From NCBI GenBank assembly GCA_963991985.1, contig CAXDRX010000014.1:1-41075 (forward strand): a DNA stretch of 41,075 nt, written 5' to 3'. The notes under the pieces were generated by a model. The model made no database searches, was not told the DNA's origin, and saw only the letters and a program-made list of their open reading frames with translations. Positions within the stretch are counted from its first letter, which is position 1; the number at the start of each line of letters is the position of its first letter. A program made the translations under genes and the position numbers. Origin of the DNA: MED-G17 sp963991985 (GTDB lineage: Bacteria; Bacteroidota; Bacteroidia; NS11-12g; UBA9320). Positions 25,492-34,324 of the stretch are shown here, piece by piece.

Positions 25492-26213
25492 AATCTAAGA
25501 CTAAATCTCCATTTGGTGAAACCTAAAAATATCGCTATAAAACCCAAAAAGTACAGTATGTCTCTTGTGTCTATCACCCCTCTGCTTATGGAAAAGTAAT
25601 GATAATCAATTCCCAACCACTCAACAAAAAAGGCAATTTTTCCTAAAAAGCTCAATTCACTCAATCGTTTAAAGGATTCATAAAATAGATAGCAAAGCGC
25701 CATTGAAAAAAGAAAAGAGACAATTTGATTTTTGGTTAAAGAACTGGCAAACATACCCATAGAAACATAGCACGAGCTCAAAAGCAAAAGACCAATATAC
25801 GACCCTACTATTCCACCTGTATCGTAATTGCCTTTAACTGCACCCAATTGATGGATGGTAAAAACGTAAAAAAAGGTAGGCAATAAAGTTAAAAAGACAA
25901 TAAAACAGTGAGCAAAAAATTTTCCGAGTATGATTTGTGTATCGGTTATTTTGGTGGTCGTTATCAACTCAAAAGTACCTACTCGATATTCTTCTGAAAA
26001 ACTTTTCATTGTAATGGCTGAAATTAAAAATATGAAAATATATGGAGCCATTAAAAAAAGTGTATCTAAGTTGGCATAACCGAAATCTAGCACATTGGTA
26101 TCAGGATAAATCCATAAGAAAAGACCCATGATAAGCAAAAAGACGGAGATGACAACATATGCAATTAGGGAACTAAAGTAGCTTTGAATTTCTTTAACAA
26201 TTAAATGAATCAT
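25485..26213 (-). CDS. gldF: Gliding-motility ABC transporter permease GldF
   Basis: A 242-residue permease with six membrane helices. The start IVKEIQSYFSSLIAYVVISVFLLIMG and the segment KSFSEEYRVGTFELITTTKITD, a coupling-type loop, are typical of GldF and ABC-2 permeases. It would work with the GldA ATPase and the GldG subunit in the inner membrane. ATG overlaps the gldA stop as ATGA (26210-26213), so coupling of translation is likely. Length is as expected for GldF. Confidence 0.95.
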   Translation of the reverse strand: MIHLIVKEIQSYFSSLIAYVVISVFLLIMGLFLWIYPDTNVLDFGYANLDTLFLMAPYIFIFLISAITMKSFSEEYRVGTFELITTTKITDTQIILGKFFAHCFIVFLTLLPTFFYVFTIHQLGAVKGNYDTGGIVGSYIGLLLLSSCYVSMGMFASSLTKNQIVSFLFSMALCYLFYESFKRLSELSFLGKIAFFVEWLGIDYHYFSISRGVIDTRDILYFLGFIAIFLGFTKWRFSLRLW

Positions 26214-27124
26214 TTTTTGGTGAGATGTTTAAATATATCTTCCAAACTATCCTTAATTTCTTCCTGCTGAACAATTGGATTTTCTTGTGTTTTGGCCAAT
26301 TCAAAAATTTCTTTCACCAAAAAATCTTTGTTGGAGTGCCCAAAAATCCATTGGTCTGAATGCTCTCTGATCTGGATTCCTTTTTGTTTCAAATACTCCA
26401 TGTTTTTGGTTTCTATCGGTTTGGAGAATTTCACACACATTTGTTCCTCTTTGCTGTATTTCTTTTTTATATCATCTAATGATCCCTTTTCCACAATTTT
26501 CCCCTGGTTGATGATCATCACTTGAGAGCAAATGGCTTCGACTTCTTGCATGATGTGGGTAGACAATAGTACCGTTTTTTCTCTCCCAAAATCTGAAATT
26601 AGTTCACGTATTTGTAATACTTGGTTGGGGTCTAAACCTGAGGTGGGTTCATCCAGTATAAGTAATTTTGGATCGCCCAAGAGTGCTTGTGCCAAACCAA
26701 CTCTTTGCTTATAGCCTTTGGACAATTGACCGATTTTTTTTTGTTTTTCTGGTCCAAGCCCTACCCTATCTACCACTTGGGCTATTTCTTTTTTGATATC
26801 TTTTCTAGCTACCCCTTTCAATTTTGCCATAAAAGCCAAAAACTCTGTGATGAACATATCGTAGTACAAAGGATTTAGCTCGGGCAAATAGCCAATAGAA
26901 TTGGTAAGCTCTTTGGCTTGTTTTTCTATGTCAAAGCCATTAATTATCGCTCTTCCTGATGTAGGCTTAAGATAGGTACATAGCATTTTCATCGTGGTGC
27001 TTTTGCCTGCGCCATTCGGCCCTAAAAAACCAACAATTTGCCCCTTTTCTACTGAGAAATCTAGAGCATCTACAGCAAGCTGATTTCCGTACTTTTTGGT
27101 TAATTGAATGGCTTCAATGGACAT
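26210..27124 (-). CDS. gldA: Gliding-motility ABC transporter ATP-binding subunit GldA
   Basis: A 304-residue ATPase with Walker A GPNGAGKS at 35-42, Q-loop YLPELNPLYYDM, signature LSKGYKQRVGLAQAL, Walker B LLILDEPTSGLD and switch STHIMQEVE, followed by a C-terminal extension of about 80 residues typical of ABC-2 exporters. Adjacency to gldF and gldG makes it GldA rather than a generic exporter. The gene starts 4 bp after the stop of the FMN reductase gene upstream. Confidence 0.93.
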   Translation of the reverse strand: MSIEAIQLTKKYGNQLAVDALDFSVEKGQIVGFLGPNGAGKSTTMKMLCTYLKPTSGRAIINGFDIEKQAKELTNSIGYLPELNPLYYDMFITEFLAFMAKLKGVARKDIKKEIAQVVDRVGLGPEKQKKIGQLSKGYKQRVGLAQALLGDPKLLILDEPTSGLDPNQVLQIRELISDFGREKTVLLSTHIMQEVEAICSQVMIINQGKIVEKGSLDDIKKKYSKEEQMCVKFSKPIETKNMEYLKQKGIQIREHSDQWIFGHSNKDFLVKEIFELAKTQENPIVQQEEIKDSLEDIFKHLTKK

Positions 27125-27128
27125 ATAT

Positions 27129-27707
27129 TCACGAATTAAACCACTTCTTTGCGATTTTTATTGTAAAATCAACATAGTTCTCCAATCCTTGGTTATAGGT
27201 TTCGTTGGAAAGCAATTGACCATTTGTATCCACACAATCCTGAGTAAATTGTGACTCGAAAATTTTTGGTGAAACCACAGAATGAAAATCCAAATAGGAA
27301 ATCACTTTATTCAGCATTTGGCTTAGTAACAATGCGGGTATACGTCCCCCTCTTCCATTGGAAACACCCGCCAATGCAAAAACCTTGTCATCGAACATCG
27401 CTTTGTTTTGTTTGGTCGCAAATAAGTTGATTAGGTTAATTATTTCTGGTGTTGGCATCCAATTGTATTCCGGCGAATGGATAAATATAATCGATGCTTT
27501 GGCCATTCCATCGATGAGGGATTTTTGAAATTTCGAAGGACGTATTCTTGTCGAACTAACTTGGTTTCCTAGGGGCAAATCATAGTTTTCAAAGTTGAGA
27601 ACCTTTGCTCTATATGCTTTGTCCTCCAGGTGATTTTTGGCTGCTAAGCTCAAATATTGAGTATTGCTCCTCGGATTGGGTGATGCGTTTATGATTAGGC
27701 AATTCAA
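27129..27707 (-). CDS. NAD(P)H-dependent FMN reductase
   Basis: A 192-residue flavodoxin-fold reductase. It has the phosphate-binding loop INASPNPRSNTQ near the N-terminus, the FMN-stacking motif SPEYNWMPTPEIINLINLF and GVSNGRGGRIPALLL, as in the NADPH-dependent FMN reductase family (azoreductase/ChrR/YieF type). It uses NAD(P)H to reduce FMN or quinone-like substrates in the cytosol; the physiological partner is unknown. The start is TTG at 27707, giving a TTGA overlap with the stop of the two-TM gene; no in-frame ATG exists nearby. Confidence 0.9.
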   Translation of the reverse strand: MNCLIINASPNPRSNTQYLSLAAKNHLEDKAYRAKVLNFENYDLPLGNQVSSTRIRPSKFQKSLIDGMAKASIIFIHSPEYNWMPTPEIINLINLFATKQNKAMFDDKVFALAGVSNGRGGRIPALLLSQMLNKVISYLDFHSVVSPKIFESQFTQDCVDTNGQLLSNETYNQGLENYVDFTIKIAKKWFNS

Positions 27708-28246
27708 AACTTCTCTTTAATTATATTTTCAACAGTCGTGAGGTGCCTATGGTTTCTGCCAAAATCTATAAAAAAGATAGGAAAAAAAGGCTTGCTAACC
27801 AGTTCCAATTGATTGTTGTTAATTTTTATCTCTAAATTATCGGCTGTAAAGAACTGATTTTTAGCATATAAAACTATCCGATTTGAAGACTCACTTTTTA
27901 CTTTCCAGCGATTGTTTTTGATTTCATCAAGCACCAAAGATTTGCTGTCATTAAAATTTTTGTTCAAGATAATCTTTCTTTTTTGTTTGGCCTTCAGGTA
28001 AAGGCTTAGGTCATGTAGACCCAATGTTTCAAAGGTTATGGCGTTGTAACCGACCACAAAAAAAGCGATGGCAAAAGAGATAAATAAAGCGGCTTTAAAA
28101 TTGGCCTCTATAAAAGTAAAACCATATTTCCAAGGTTGTTCTTTTGTGTAAACCAGCATTGTGATGAATGGAAGCAAGACCAACACCGAAGCAATCAAAT
28201 GGGTGAGAATAATTACAATTTTAAATATGGTAATTTTTGTATTCAT
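27704..28246 (-). CDS. Two-TM membrane protein of unknown function
   Basis: A 180-residue protein with two N-terminal membrane helices (KIVIILTHLIASVLVLLPFITMLVY and FKAALFISFAIAFFVVGYNAITF) and a cytosolic domain of about 95 residues (NKNFNDSKSLVLDEIKNNRWKV, then LYAKNQFFTADNLEIKINNNQLELVSKPFF). The C-terminal part looks like a small alternating alpha-beta fold, similar in outline to PH-like membrane proteins; no family is recognised. It overlaps its neighbours by 4 bp at both ends (ATGA at the start), sitting between a flavin reductase and an FMN reductase, so a link to flavin or membrane redox chemistry is possible but unproven. Confidence 0.6.
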   Translation of the reverse strand: MNTKITIFKIVIILTHLIASVLVLLPFITMLVYTKEQPWKYGFTFIEANFKAALFISFAIAFFVVGYNAITFETLGLHDLSLYLKAKQKRKIILNKNFNDSKSLVLDEIKNNRWKVKSESSNRIVLYAKNQFFTADNLEIKINNNQLELVSKPFFPIFFIDFGRNHRHLTTVENIIKEKF

Positions 28247-29082
28247 TTTGCGATTAATATTTGAAGAGCATCTTCGGTTTTACCCGAGTCAATAAGCGCT
28301 TTTGCTTTTTTGTGTAATTCCAGATAGTTGTTAGGTTGATGATCTATTCCATCTGGTAATTTGGATTTTTCTAGAGCCGCCAATTTACCCAAATCATTGG
28401 CACTTAAAACCGTGCTCTGCTGAATGTGTCTAGGGAGTCTATCAAAACCAATGCTTTCCTCGGCCAAAGATTTTTCTACCTTGAATAGCGCCTCTCCATT
28501 TGCACGGCAGTACCATGCATCTCCCATGCGAGCAACCAAATCCATTTTTCTAGGATCTGCATAACCCGACTCTCCGATCATTTCTTCGTTGATGTGTATT
28601 TTTAAAATTTCACATATAACTAAATTCCCTGCACCACCACTGGTTCCCAGCTCTTTTATTTCCAGAACTTTACACTCAAGCTGAGCCGGTGATTCTTTTA
28701 ATCTTGAGGGACGTACAAGATCTGAAGGAATTTCTGTGAATCCTGCTTTTTTAAATTCATTTGTACCTCTTGGGTAAGGAGAACTGGCTATACTCATTTT
28801 CCAAACCATATTGTAACTTACAACATTTACAACCACTTCGGGTACTTCTTTTAAATTTTCATGGGTGTCTTTGGTCAGGTTGGTTCTTCCACTTCTTGCC
28901 GGTGAGAAAACCAATATGGGTGGTTTTGCGCTAAATAAATTAAAGAAGCTATACGGCGCTAAATTAGAATTACCTTTTTTATCTATCGTACTTGCAAAGC
29001 AAATGGGACGTGGTCCAATGATGCTTATTAAATTTTTGTGAACCGTTGGCAAATCCTCTTCCTGTGGAACAATGCTTTTCAT
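28243..29082 (-). CDS. Flavin reductase family protein (FMN-binding split barrel)
   Basis: A 279-residue protein. Residues about 15-200 show the flavin-reductase-like domain: NLISIIGPRPICFASTIDK, NLAPYSFFNLFSAKPPILVFSPA, VVNVVSYNMVW, SPYPRGTNEFKKAGFT and LECKVLEIKELG. The remaining C-terminal region (FDRLPRHIQQSTVLSANDLGKL) is found in a common bacterial subfamily. It reduces or binds FMN, with a partner oxygenase unknown. ATG overlaps the tyrS stop by 4 bp. Confidence 0.9.
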   Translation of the reverse strand: MKSIVPQEEDLPTVHKNLISIIGPRPICFASTIDKKGNSNLAPYSFFNLFSAKPPILVFSPARSGRTNLTKDTHENLKEVPEVVVNVVSYNMVWKMSIASSPYPRGTNEFKKAGFTEIPSDLVRPSRLKESPAQLECKVLEIKELGTSGGAGNLVICEILKIHINEEMIGESGYADPRKMDLVARMGDAWYCRANGEALFKVEKSLAEESIGFDRLPRHIQQSTVLSANDLGKLAALEKSKLPDGIDHQPNNYLELHKKAKALIDSGKTEDALQILIAK

Positions 29083-30374
29083 TCTACTAATTTTACTAAG
29101 TATTTATTTTTCTTTCCCTTGTTGATCAAAATATACCTTGATTTTATAGCCATTCGAGGATGAAGTATCTGTTCTTCATCTTCAATTTTTTCGAAGTTTA
29201 TTTTCAGTCCGCCGGATTTAATCATCCTTTTTGCCTCCCCTTTAGATGAAAATATTTGTGTGTGAACGGCCAATAAATCGAGCAAATTATTGTCTGAGAA
29301 CAAGATATTCTTGGAGAGATTGTAGGTTTCCTTCACTTGAATTTCATTGACCAATTCATCACTAAGTTGCTCAAATTGTTCTCTACTATTCAACCCAAAA
29401 ACAATTTCAGAATCATTTTTGGCTTTTAGAAATGCACTTTCAGAGTGAACCATACAAGTGGTTTCTTTGGCAATCATTTTTTGCAAAATTCTTAGGCTAG
29501 GATTTTGCTCATGCTCTTTTATTTTTTGAACAATTTCGTTGTGAGGTAAAAAAGTGAATATTTTAATATAGCTCTTTGCGTCTTCATCACTAATGTTTAA
29601 CCAAAATTGGTAAAAATTGAAGACGCTTGTTTTCTTTTCGTCCAACCAAATATTTCCACTTTCACTTTTTCCAAATTTACTTCCATCGGCTTTTGTGATG
29701 AGTGGTGCTGTAATGGCATAGGCTTCGGCCCTTTGTTTTTTTCTAATTAGCTCAATACCTGTAGTGATGTTCCCCCATTGATCACTTCCTCCCATCTGTA
29801 AAACACAGTTTTCATTTTTATGTAGTTGAAAAAAGTCGTAACCCTGCACGAGTTGATAGGTAAACTCTGTAAAACTCATACCACTTTCTAATCGATTTTT
29901 TACTGAATCTTTTGCCATCATATAATTGATGCCAATATGCTTGCCTGTATCCCTTAAAAAATCTAGAATGCCCATTTGGGAAAACCATTCGTAATTGTTG
30001 ACCATTTTGGCAGGATTCACTTTGGTATTAAAATCCAAAAATTTCTCTAGTTGAGTATGCACACAATCCTGATTGTACCGCAAGGTTTCCGTATCTAACA
30101 ACTTTCTTTCTGTTTTTTTTCCACTTGGATCGCCCACCATACCCGTGGCTCCGCCCACAAGTGCATATGGCTGATGGCCAGATTTTTGCAAATGCATCAA
30201 TAAAATGATTGGTACAAAATTCCCTATATGCAAAGAATCTGCAGTTGGATCAAAACCAATATATCCTTTCGTTCTTTTTGTGTTGAGTCTTTCCTCCGTT
30301 CCGGGCGTATCTTGATGAAACAAGTGCCTCCATTTAAGTTCTTGTATCAGATTATAATTGGGTTGAAAAGACAT
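29079..30374 (-). CDS. tyrS: Tyrosyl-tRNA synthetase
   Basis: A 431-residue class I synthetase of normal length. The HIGH motif is HIGN at 49-52 in PTADSLHIGNFVPI, the KMSKS loop is KFGKS at 233-237, and the Tyr site has GYIGFDPTA and YQLVQGYDF. The C-terminal S4 RNA-binding domain begins about residue 360 (SKGEAKRMIKSGGLKINF). It heads the minus-strand cluster; an exact -7 box lies seven bases before the ATG and a terminator-like hairpin separates it from the Rieske-like gene upstream. Confidence 0.97.
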   Translation of the reverse strand: MSFQPNYNLIQELKWRHLFHQDTPGTEERLNTKRTKGYIGFDPTADSLHIGNFVPIILLMHLQKSGHQPYALVGGATGMVGDPSGKKTERKLLDTETLRYNQDCVHTQLEKFLDFNTKVNPAKMVNNYEWFSQMGILDFLRDTGKHIGINYMMAKDSVKNRLESGMSFTEFTYQLVQGYDFFQLHKNENCVLQMGGSDQWGNITTGIELIRKKQRAEAYAITAPLITKADGSKFGKSESGNIWLDEKKTSVFNFYQFWLNISDEDAKSYIKIFTFLPHNEIVQKIKEHEQNPSLRILQKMIAKETTCMVHSESAFLKAKNDSEIVFGLNSREQFEQLSDELVNEIQVKETYNLSKNILFSDNNLLDLLAVHTQIFSSKGEAKRMIKSGGLKINFEKIEDEEQILHPRMAIKSRYILINKGKKNKYLVKLVE

Positions 30375-30381
30375 CGCTTCG

Positions 30382-30389
30382 CAAAGGTA
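30382..30389 (-). promoter_or_regulatory. -7 promoter box of tyrS
   Basis: On the minus strand TACCTTTG matches TAnnTTTG exactly and ends seven bases before the tyrS ATG. No clear TTG is present about 20 bases further upstream. If used, the transcript would be almost leaderless. Confidence 0.45.
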
Positions 30390-30509
30390 ACAATTTGTTT
30401 ACCCTACATTTTTGGAAATGAAAAAATCAGAGGAAAACTATAGCAGTCAGCGTACTCCTTTGTCAATATAGAAGGCATATTGCATGAGTCCTTTTCCAAA
30501 ACTAAATCA

Positions 30510-30536
30510 AAGAAGGGCCATTTGCGGAGCCTTCTT
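30510..30536 (-). terminator. Hairpin ending the flippase-to-Rieske operon
   Basis: On the minus strand AAGAAGGC pairs with GCCCTTCTT with one bulged base and a loop of about ten bases, followed by TGATTTAGTTTT. It lies 12 bases after the stop of the Rieske-like gene and before the tyrS promoter region, where a terminator is expected. The U-tract is imperfect. Confidence 0.5.
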
Positions 30537-30547
30537 CTATACTGATT

Positions 30548-31000
30548 TTAATTCAGGATGTGCAAGGATGCCCCATTTTGTTGCACATTGTACCTCTTTA
30601 AGGGGATTCTTGCGGGGCCATTGCCCACAAAACCGTCGTATTGAAAAGTGGATGTACAACATGATTTAAATTGGTTGTTTTGCTCACTTCCACAACGCAA
30701 GTTGAGGTTTTTCTCATCTACTTCTACCACTCCACAAGTATCAAAAGGATGAAATGTACAGGCTCTTTCCAATGCATAATATTGGCCATCAAAATTATGG
30801 ATGAGTGCAATTCCTTTGTAGCCTTCTTCTATATAGTGGTAGGACCCCAATTGCTTTAAATGCTGATAAAGCGGCAAATCTGTATTGATTAAAACATTAA
30901 CAGGGACGTTTGGAATTATTTGCTGATTGTTGCTTTCATCTGGTTTACAAGCAAATAAAAAGATTATAAAAAGAACAAATAGCTTATTGTTGATAGTCAT
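30548..31000 (-). CDS. Rieske-like lipoprotein with degenerate cluster ligands
   Basis: A 150-residue protein with a lipoprotein signal (FIIFLFAC, C18). The C-terminal half has the layout of a Rieske domain: ALERACTFHPFD, a second loop with RCGSEQNNQFKSCCTSTFQYDG and the closing GNGPARIPLKRYNV. A true [2Fe-2S] Rieske site needs CxH and CxxH; here the first loop is C81-T-F-H84, and the second has C103, C114 and C115 with no His. It may bind a non-classical cluster or only keep the fold. The ATG lies inside the end of the upstream dehydrogenase gene (17 bp overlap). Last gene of the operon. Confidence 0.75.
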   Translation of the reverse strand: MTINNKLFVLFIIFLFACKPDESNNQQIIPNVPVNVLINTDLPLYQHLKQLGSYHYIEEGYKGIALIHNFDGQYYALERACTFHPFDTCGVVEVDEKNLNLRCGSEQNNQFKSCCTSTFQYDGFVGNGPARIPLKRYNVQQNGASLHILN

Positions 31001-31838
31001 AAAACCCTTTTCCCGATTTTCTTCCCAACAAACCTGCGTCCACTTTGGCCTTTTGTATTCGGCTTGGACGAAATTTGGCATCAAAATTAAATTGTTCAAA
31101 CATTGTTTTGGTTACATTGTAATTGGCATCAACACCAATAAGGTCCATAAGTTCGAAGGGTCCCATCCGAAAGCCCATATTTTTTACCAGCTTATCAATC
31201 GTGCCAAAATCTGCTACACCATCTTCTAAAACTTTTAAACTTTCAACATAGAAATGTCTAGCAACTCTATTGACTACAAATCCAGGCGAATCTTGAACTA
31301 CAATTGGCTCTTTACCCAAGTCCAATACAAAAGATTTTGTTTTTTCAACCAGGTCTTGGCTTGCTTGTGCAGGTTTGATGATTTCTACCAGTTTCATAAT
31401 ATGAGCAGGGTTAAAAAAATGAATTCCGATAACGCAAGAAGGGTGTGTGCATTGTGCCGCAATTTGGGAAAGAGGTATTGAAGATGTATTGCTTGCGTAG
31501 ACAACACTATCTTGGTGTACTTTCATCAATTGGTTAAAAATTTGGACTTTCACATCCAAATTTTCCACGATTGCCTCAATAAATAGATCTCCTTTTAGTG
31601 TTTCTATTTTATGAGTAAAGGATAGATTTTGCAAACATGCTTTCCTCTGTTGTTCTGTTATTTTTCCTTTCTCAACGCCTTTGGAAAGGTTTATTTCAAT
31701 TTGATTTTTTGCCTTTTGAAGTGCTTTTTGGCTAATATCAAAAAGGTGAACGGAAAAATCAGAAAGTCCGCAAACTTGTGCGATTCCTAAGCCCATAGTC
31801 CCCGCACCGATGATTCCTATTTCTTTTATTTTAGTCAT
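30984..31838 (-). CDS. 3-hydroxybutyryl/3-hydroxyacyl-CoA dehydrogenase
   Basis: A 284-residue NAD-dependent dehydrogenase. It has the Rossmann motif IGIIGAGTMGLGIAQ at 7-21, the catalytic His-Glu region IGIHFFNPAHIMKLVE, VVQDSPGFVVNRV and the C-terminal helices with FRMGPFELMDLIGVD. It oxidises 3-hydroxyacyl-CoA (or runs in reverse) in beta-oxidation or butyrate metabolism. Length matches the short monofunctional hbd type. Overlaps neighbours by 8 and 17 bp. Confidence 0.95.
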   Translation of the reverse strand: MTKIKEIGIIGAGTMGLGIAQVCGLSDFSVHLFDISQKALQKAKNQIEINLSKGVEKGKITEQQRKACLQNLSFTHKIETLKGDLFIEAIVENLDVKVQIFNQLMKVHQDSVVYASNTSSIPLSQIAAQCTHPSCVIGIHFFNPAHIMKLVEIIKPAQASQDLVEKTKSFVLDLGKEPIVVQDSPGFVVNRVARHFYVESLKVLEDGVADFGTIDKLVKNMGFRMGPFELMDLIGVDANYNVTKTMFEQFNFDAKFRPSRIQKAKVDAGLLGRKSGKGFYDYQQ

Positions 31839-32595
31839 TTACCTTTTTGTAATGATTGGGAATTTTAAAAGGGAATTTTTGTTGCTCAGGCATACTTATT
31901 TTTAGAATTTTCAGATCCACGAAAAGAGCATTTTCACCGGAGTTGATTTCCATTTGAATATTTTTTGGACACAACTTCTCCTCCACTAACATGTGTTCAA
32001 GGTATTTAATTTTTCCAAAAAATGGTTCTTTCAAACCTATTGACTCAATGGAAGACTCATTCAACAAAAAATCGCTATTGATGGACAGTATATTTTTAAT
32101 TTTCCCTTTGAAGATGGTCGCCTCAATCCCGGAATCTGTAATGAATTGATAGTCATTTATATCAAAAATCGACTTCCCCAAAAGAAGATTTTGTAATTCT
32201 AAAGGACCCATCTGGAAGCCCAAAAATTTGGAAATCAGATGGTTACCACCACACAAATATTCTTTTTCTATTTTATTGATTACGTACATTGAATCTTGGG
32301 TAAACAAAGCCCTCGCTACTTCTATCCCAAAAACTTGTATTGATGCCCAAACAAGACTATCTCTTTTCAACCTAAGGTTCATGGAAAAATTTATCTCTTC
32401 TTGACTGGTTTTGTATAAACCTTTCAATTTTAGTTGAACATTTTTTTGTGTAATCCCCTCTCTTTGAATGGCATGAACTAGTTTTTCTGCTGCGATATTT
32501 TTGTCTTTTTTCTGGAGGCTTTTGTATCGGCTGCATGCACTTAGAAGAGTGCTCAAAAACAAAAAAGAAATTAATATTTTGGACAAATTATTCAA
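31831..32595 (-). CDS. DUF4292 lipoprotein
   Basis: A 254-residue lipoprotein: signal KILISFLFLSTLLSAC, with C21 in a good lipobox. The body matches DUF4292, a LolB/LppX-like fold that binds lipid in related proteins: NVQLKLKGLYKTSQEEINFSMNLRLKRDSLVWASI, then FGIEVARALFTQDSMYVINK and YLCGGNHLISKFLGF. A role in outer-membrane lipid or lipoprotein handling is a guess from the fold. The start appears to be TTG at 32595, since no ATG is near; it overlaps the TPR gene by 8 bp. Confidence 0.85.
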   Translation of the reverse strand: MNNLSKILISFLFLSTLLSACSRYKSLQKKDKNIAAEKLVHAIQREGITQKNVQLKLKGLYKTSQEEINFSMNLRLKRDSLVWASIQVFGIEVARALFTQDSMYVINKIEKEYLCGGNHLISKFLGFQMGPLELQNLLLGKSIFDINDYQFITDSGIEATIFKGKIKNILSINSDFLLNESSIESIGLKEPFFGKIKYLEHMLVEEKLCPKNIQMEINSGENALFVDLKILKISMPEQQKFPFKIPNHYKKVND

Positions 32596-34324
32596 ATTGA
32601 GCCTGGATATATTGCTTTATTTCTGCGGTAGGTGCCAAATTTAGGGCATTTTGGATGGCAATTTTCGATTGTTTCATTAAATCTTTTTTTCTCAAAATTC
32701 TTGATTGAAGCAAATAATACTCCCATTTTTTGCTTGATTCAAGCGCCCAAGCTATCTCTTCCAAAGCTTTGTTGTCTTTATTATTCAAAAAATTAGCCAT
32801 AGCTAGGGAATGATGAACAAAAGATGCCTTTGGATCTTTGGCATATTTTCTTATTTCGTAGGCAAGTTTTTGAGCTTGTTCTGGGTTTTTTTCGTGCAAA
32901 TATTGGCCATTCAATAGCTCTGCCATAATCAAAGCATTGTCGGGCATTTTCTCAAGCATCTTTAAATATAGCATTTTGGCTTGCGCCCATTGGTTTGTAT
33001 TGGACAAGGCATTGGCTTTCATAAGTGTATGCTGAGTTTTGGTCTTTTCGTCATAAATAAGCCATTCACTTTTGTCGAGCACCAAAAGTGCTTTTTGAAA
33101 ATTTCTTTTTTGCATCCATCCTCTGGCTTCGAAAAAATATAGTGCGATCTGGTTGGGGTATTGGTTTTGCATGTTTTGAGCAACATCCACAGCTGCATCG
33201 ATTCTTTTTTGCTCAACAGATAGTTCAAGAAATCGAAAGACAAGCCGAAGATCATTCATACCCAATTGAATTGCTTTGTGGTAATTTTTCCATGCCGAAT
33301 CCTTTTGACTTTGGGCAAAGTAAGCATCTGCATAAGCCAGCCATGCAATGGATTTTTCGGGATGTTGTTTGACAATTTTTTTGCCCAATTCTATCGGTTT
33401 GTTTGAGTCACTAGAATGATTGGAAATTGCGGGATGTAGGTCTTTCATCATTTGCAACTTGTATTCAATGGAAAGATTTTTGCTTTTTATCGCATTTTCT
33501 GCGTGCATACACAAGGAATCATAATTTTCTTCTTTGAGCAAAACATTAAAAACCCCTCGAGAGGCTGCCTCATAAGCATGATGATCCTCCCTTATTTTTC
33601 GAAAGTGTGTTTTGGCCAGTTTGAATTGCTTATACTTCAAAAATTTATTGGCCACGAAAAGGATATTTTGATCATCCAAGTTTCGATGACTCAATTCATT
33701 AAGCACTTGCAATGCTTTGCCCTCAAGCCGCATGAGCTCATAACATTTTATCTGCCCGATAAAAGTTGAAGGATTGGGCCCATATTTCTGAACAACATTT
33801 TTGTATAATTTCAAAGCTCTTTTGTGATTTTCATCCAAAATGGCACATTCTGCTGCCTTTTCCAGAAAATAGCATGCCGTTTTGTTTTGCCCTTGCTCCA
33901 AATAGGACATGAGTTCGTAACTTTCGGAAGCCTTCATCCAATTTTTATTTTTCTCATAGGCCAAAGCCAACTGAACCATATACCATTTGTTGTAGGTTGA
34001 ATTGAGAAGAACTGCCTTTTGAATGCTCAATAAGGATTCTGTTTCGCTATCGGAAAGCAATGAGATTTGATATAAAGATTCATGAGAATATGGGTTGAAA
34101 CCCAGTGCTTCTTGGAATGATTTCTTGGCTTCTAGATGATCGCCTTTGATTTTATTTTTTACCCCACGGTAATAGGCTTGCTCAAACGCCTTCCGATTGA
34201 GGTCATTTTCTCCTATGAGATCTTTCTCATAGGCCAGTTTTTTAGAAGCACATGAAATGAAAAGACATGAGCATAAACAAAATAAAAATCTATGTTTACT
34301 TGCCGCGTGTAGTAAAATCCCCAA
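32588..34324 (-). CDS. TPR-repeat lipoprotein
   Basis: A 578-residue protein with a lipoprotein signal (FLFCLCSCLFISC, Cys at about 25). The body contains about twelve to fourteen TPR-like helix pairs, for example AKKSFQEALGFNPYSHESLYQ, AWLAYADAYFAQSQKDSAWKNYHKAIQLG and QWAQAKMLYLKMLEKMPDNALI. TPR lipoproteins usually serve as scaffolds in envelope complexes. The only in-frame start giving this signal is TTG at 34324, which overlaps the end of the nucleotidyltransferase gene by 29 bp. It is followed by the DUF4292 lipoprotein, an order also common in other Bacteroidetes. Confidence 0.85.
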   Translation of the reverse strand: MGILLHAASKHRFLFCLCSCLFISCASKKLAYEKDLIGENDLNRKAFEQAYYRGVKNKIKGDHLEAKKSFQEALGFNPYSHESLYQISLLSDSETESLLSIQKAVLLNSTYNKWYMVQLALAYEKNKNWMKASESYELMSYLEQGQNKTACYFLEKAAECAILDENHKRALKLYKNVVQKYGPNPSTFIGQIKCYELMRLEGKALQVLNELSHRNLDDQNILFVANKFLKYKQFKLAKTHFRKIREDHHAYEAASRGVFNVLLKEENYDSLCMHAENAIKSKNLSIEYKLQMMKDLHPAISNHSSDSNKPIELGKKIVKQHPEKSIAWLAYADAYFAQSQKDSAWKNYHKAIQLGMNDLRLVFRFLELSVEQKRIDAAVDVAQNMQNQYPNQIALYFFEARGWMQKRNFQKALLVLDKSEWLIYDEKTKTQHTLMKANALSNTNQWAQAKMLYLKMLEKMPDNALIMAELLNGQYLHEKNPEQAQKLAYEIRKYAKDPKASFVHHSLAMANFLNNKDNKALEEIAWALESSKKWEYYLLQSRILRKKDLMKQSKIAIQNALNLAPTAEIKQYIQAQFE

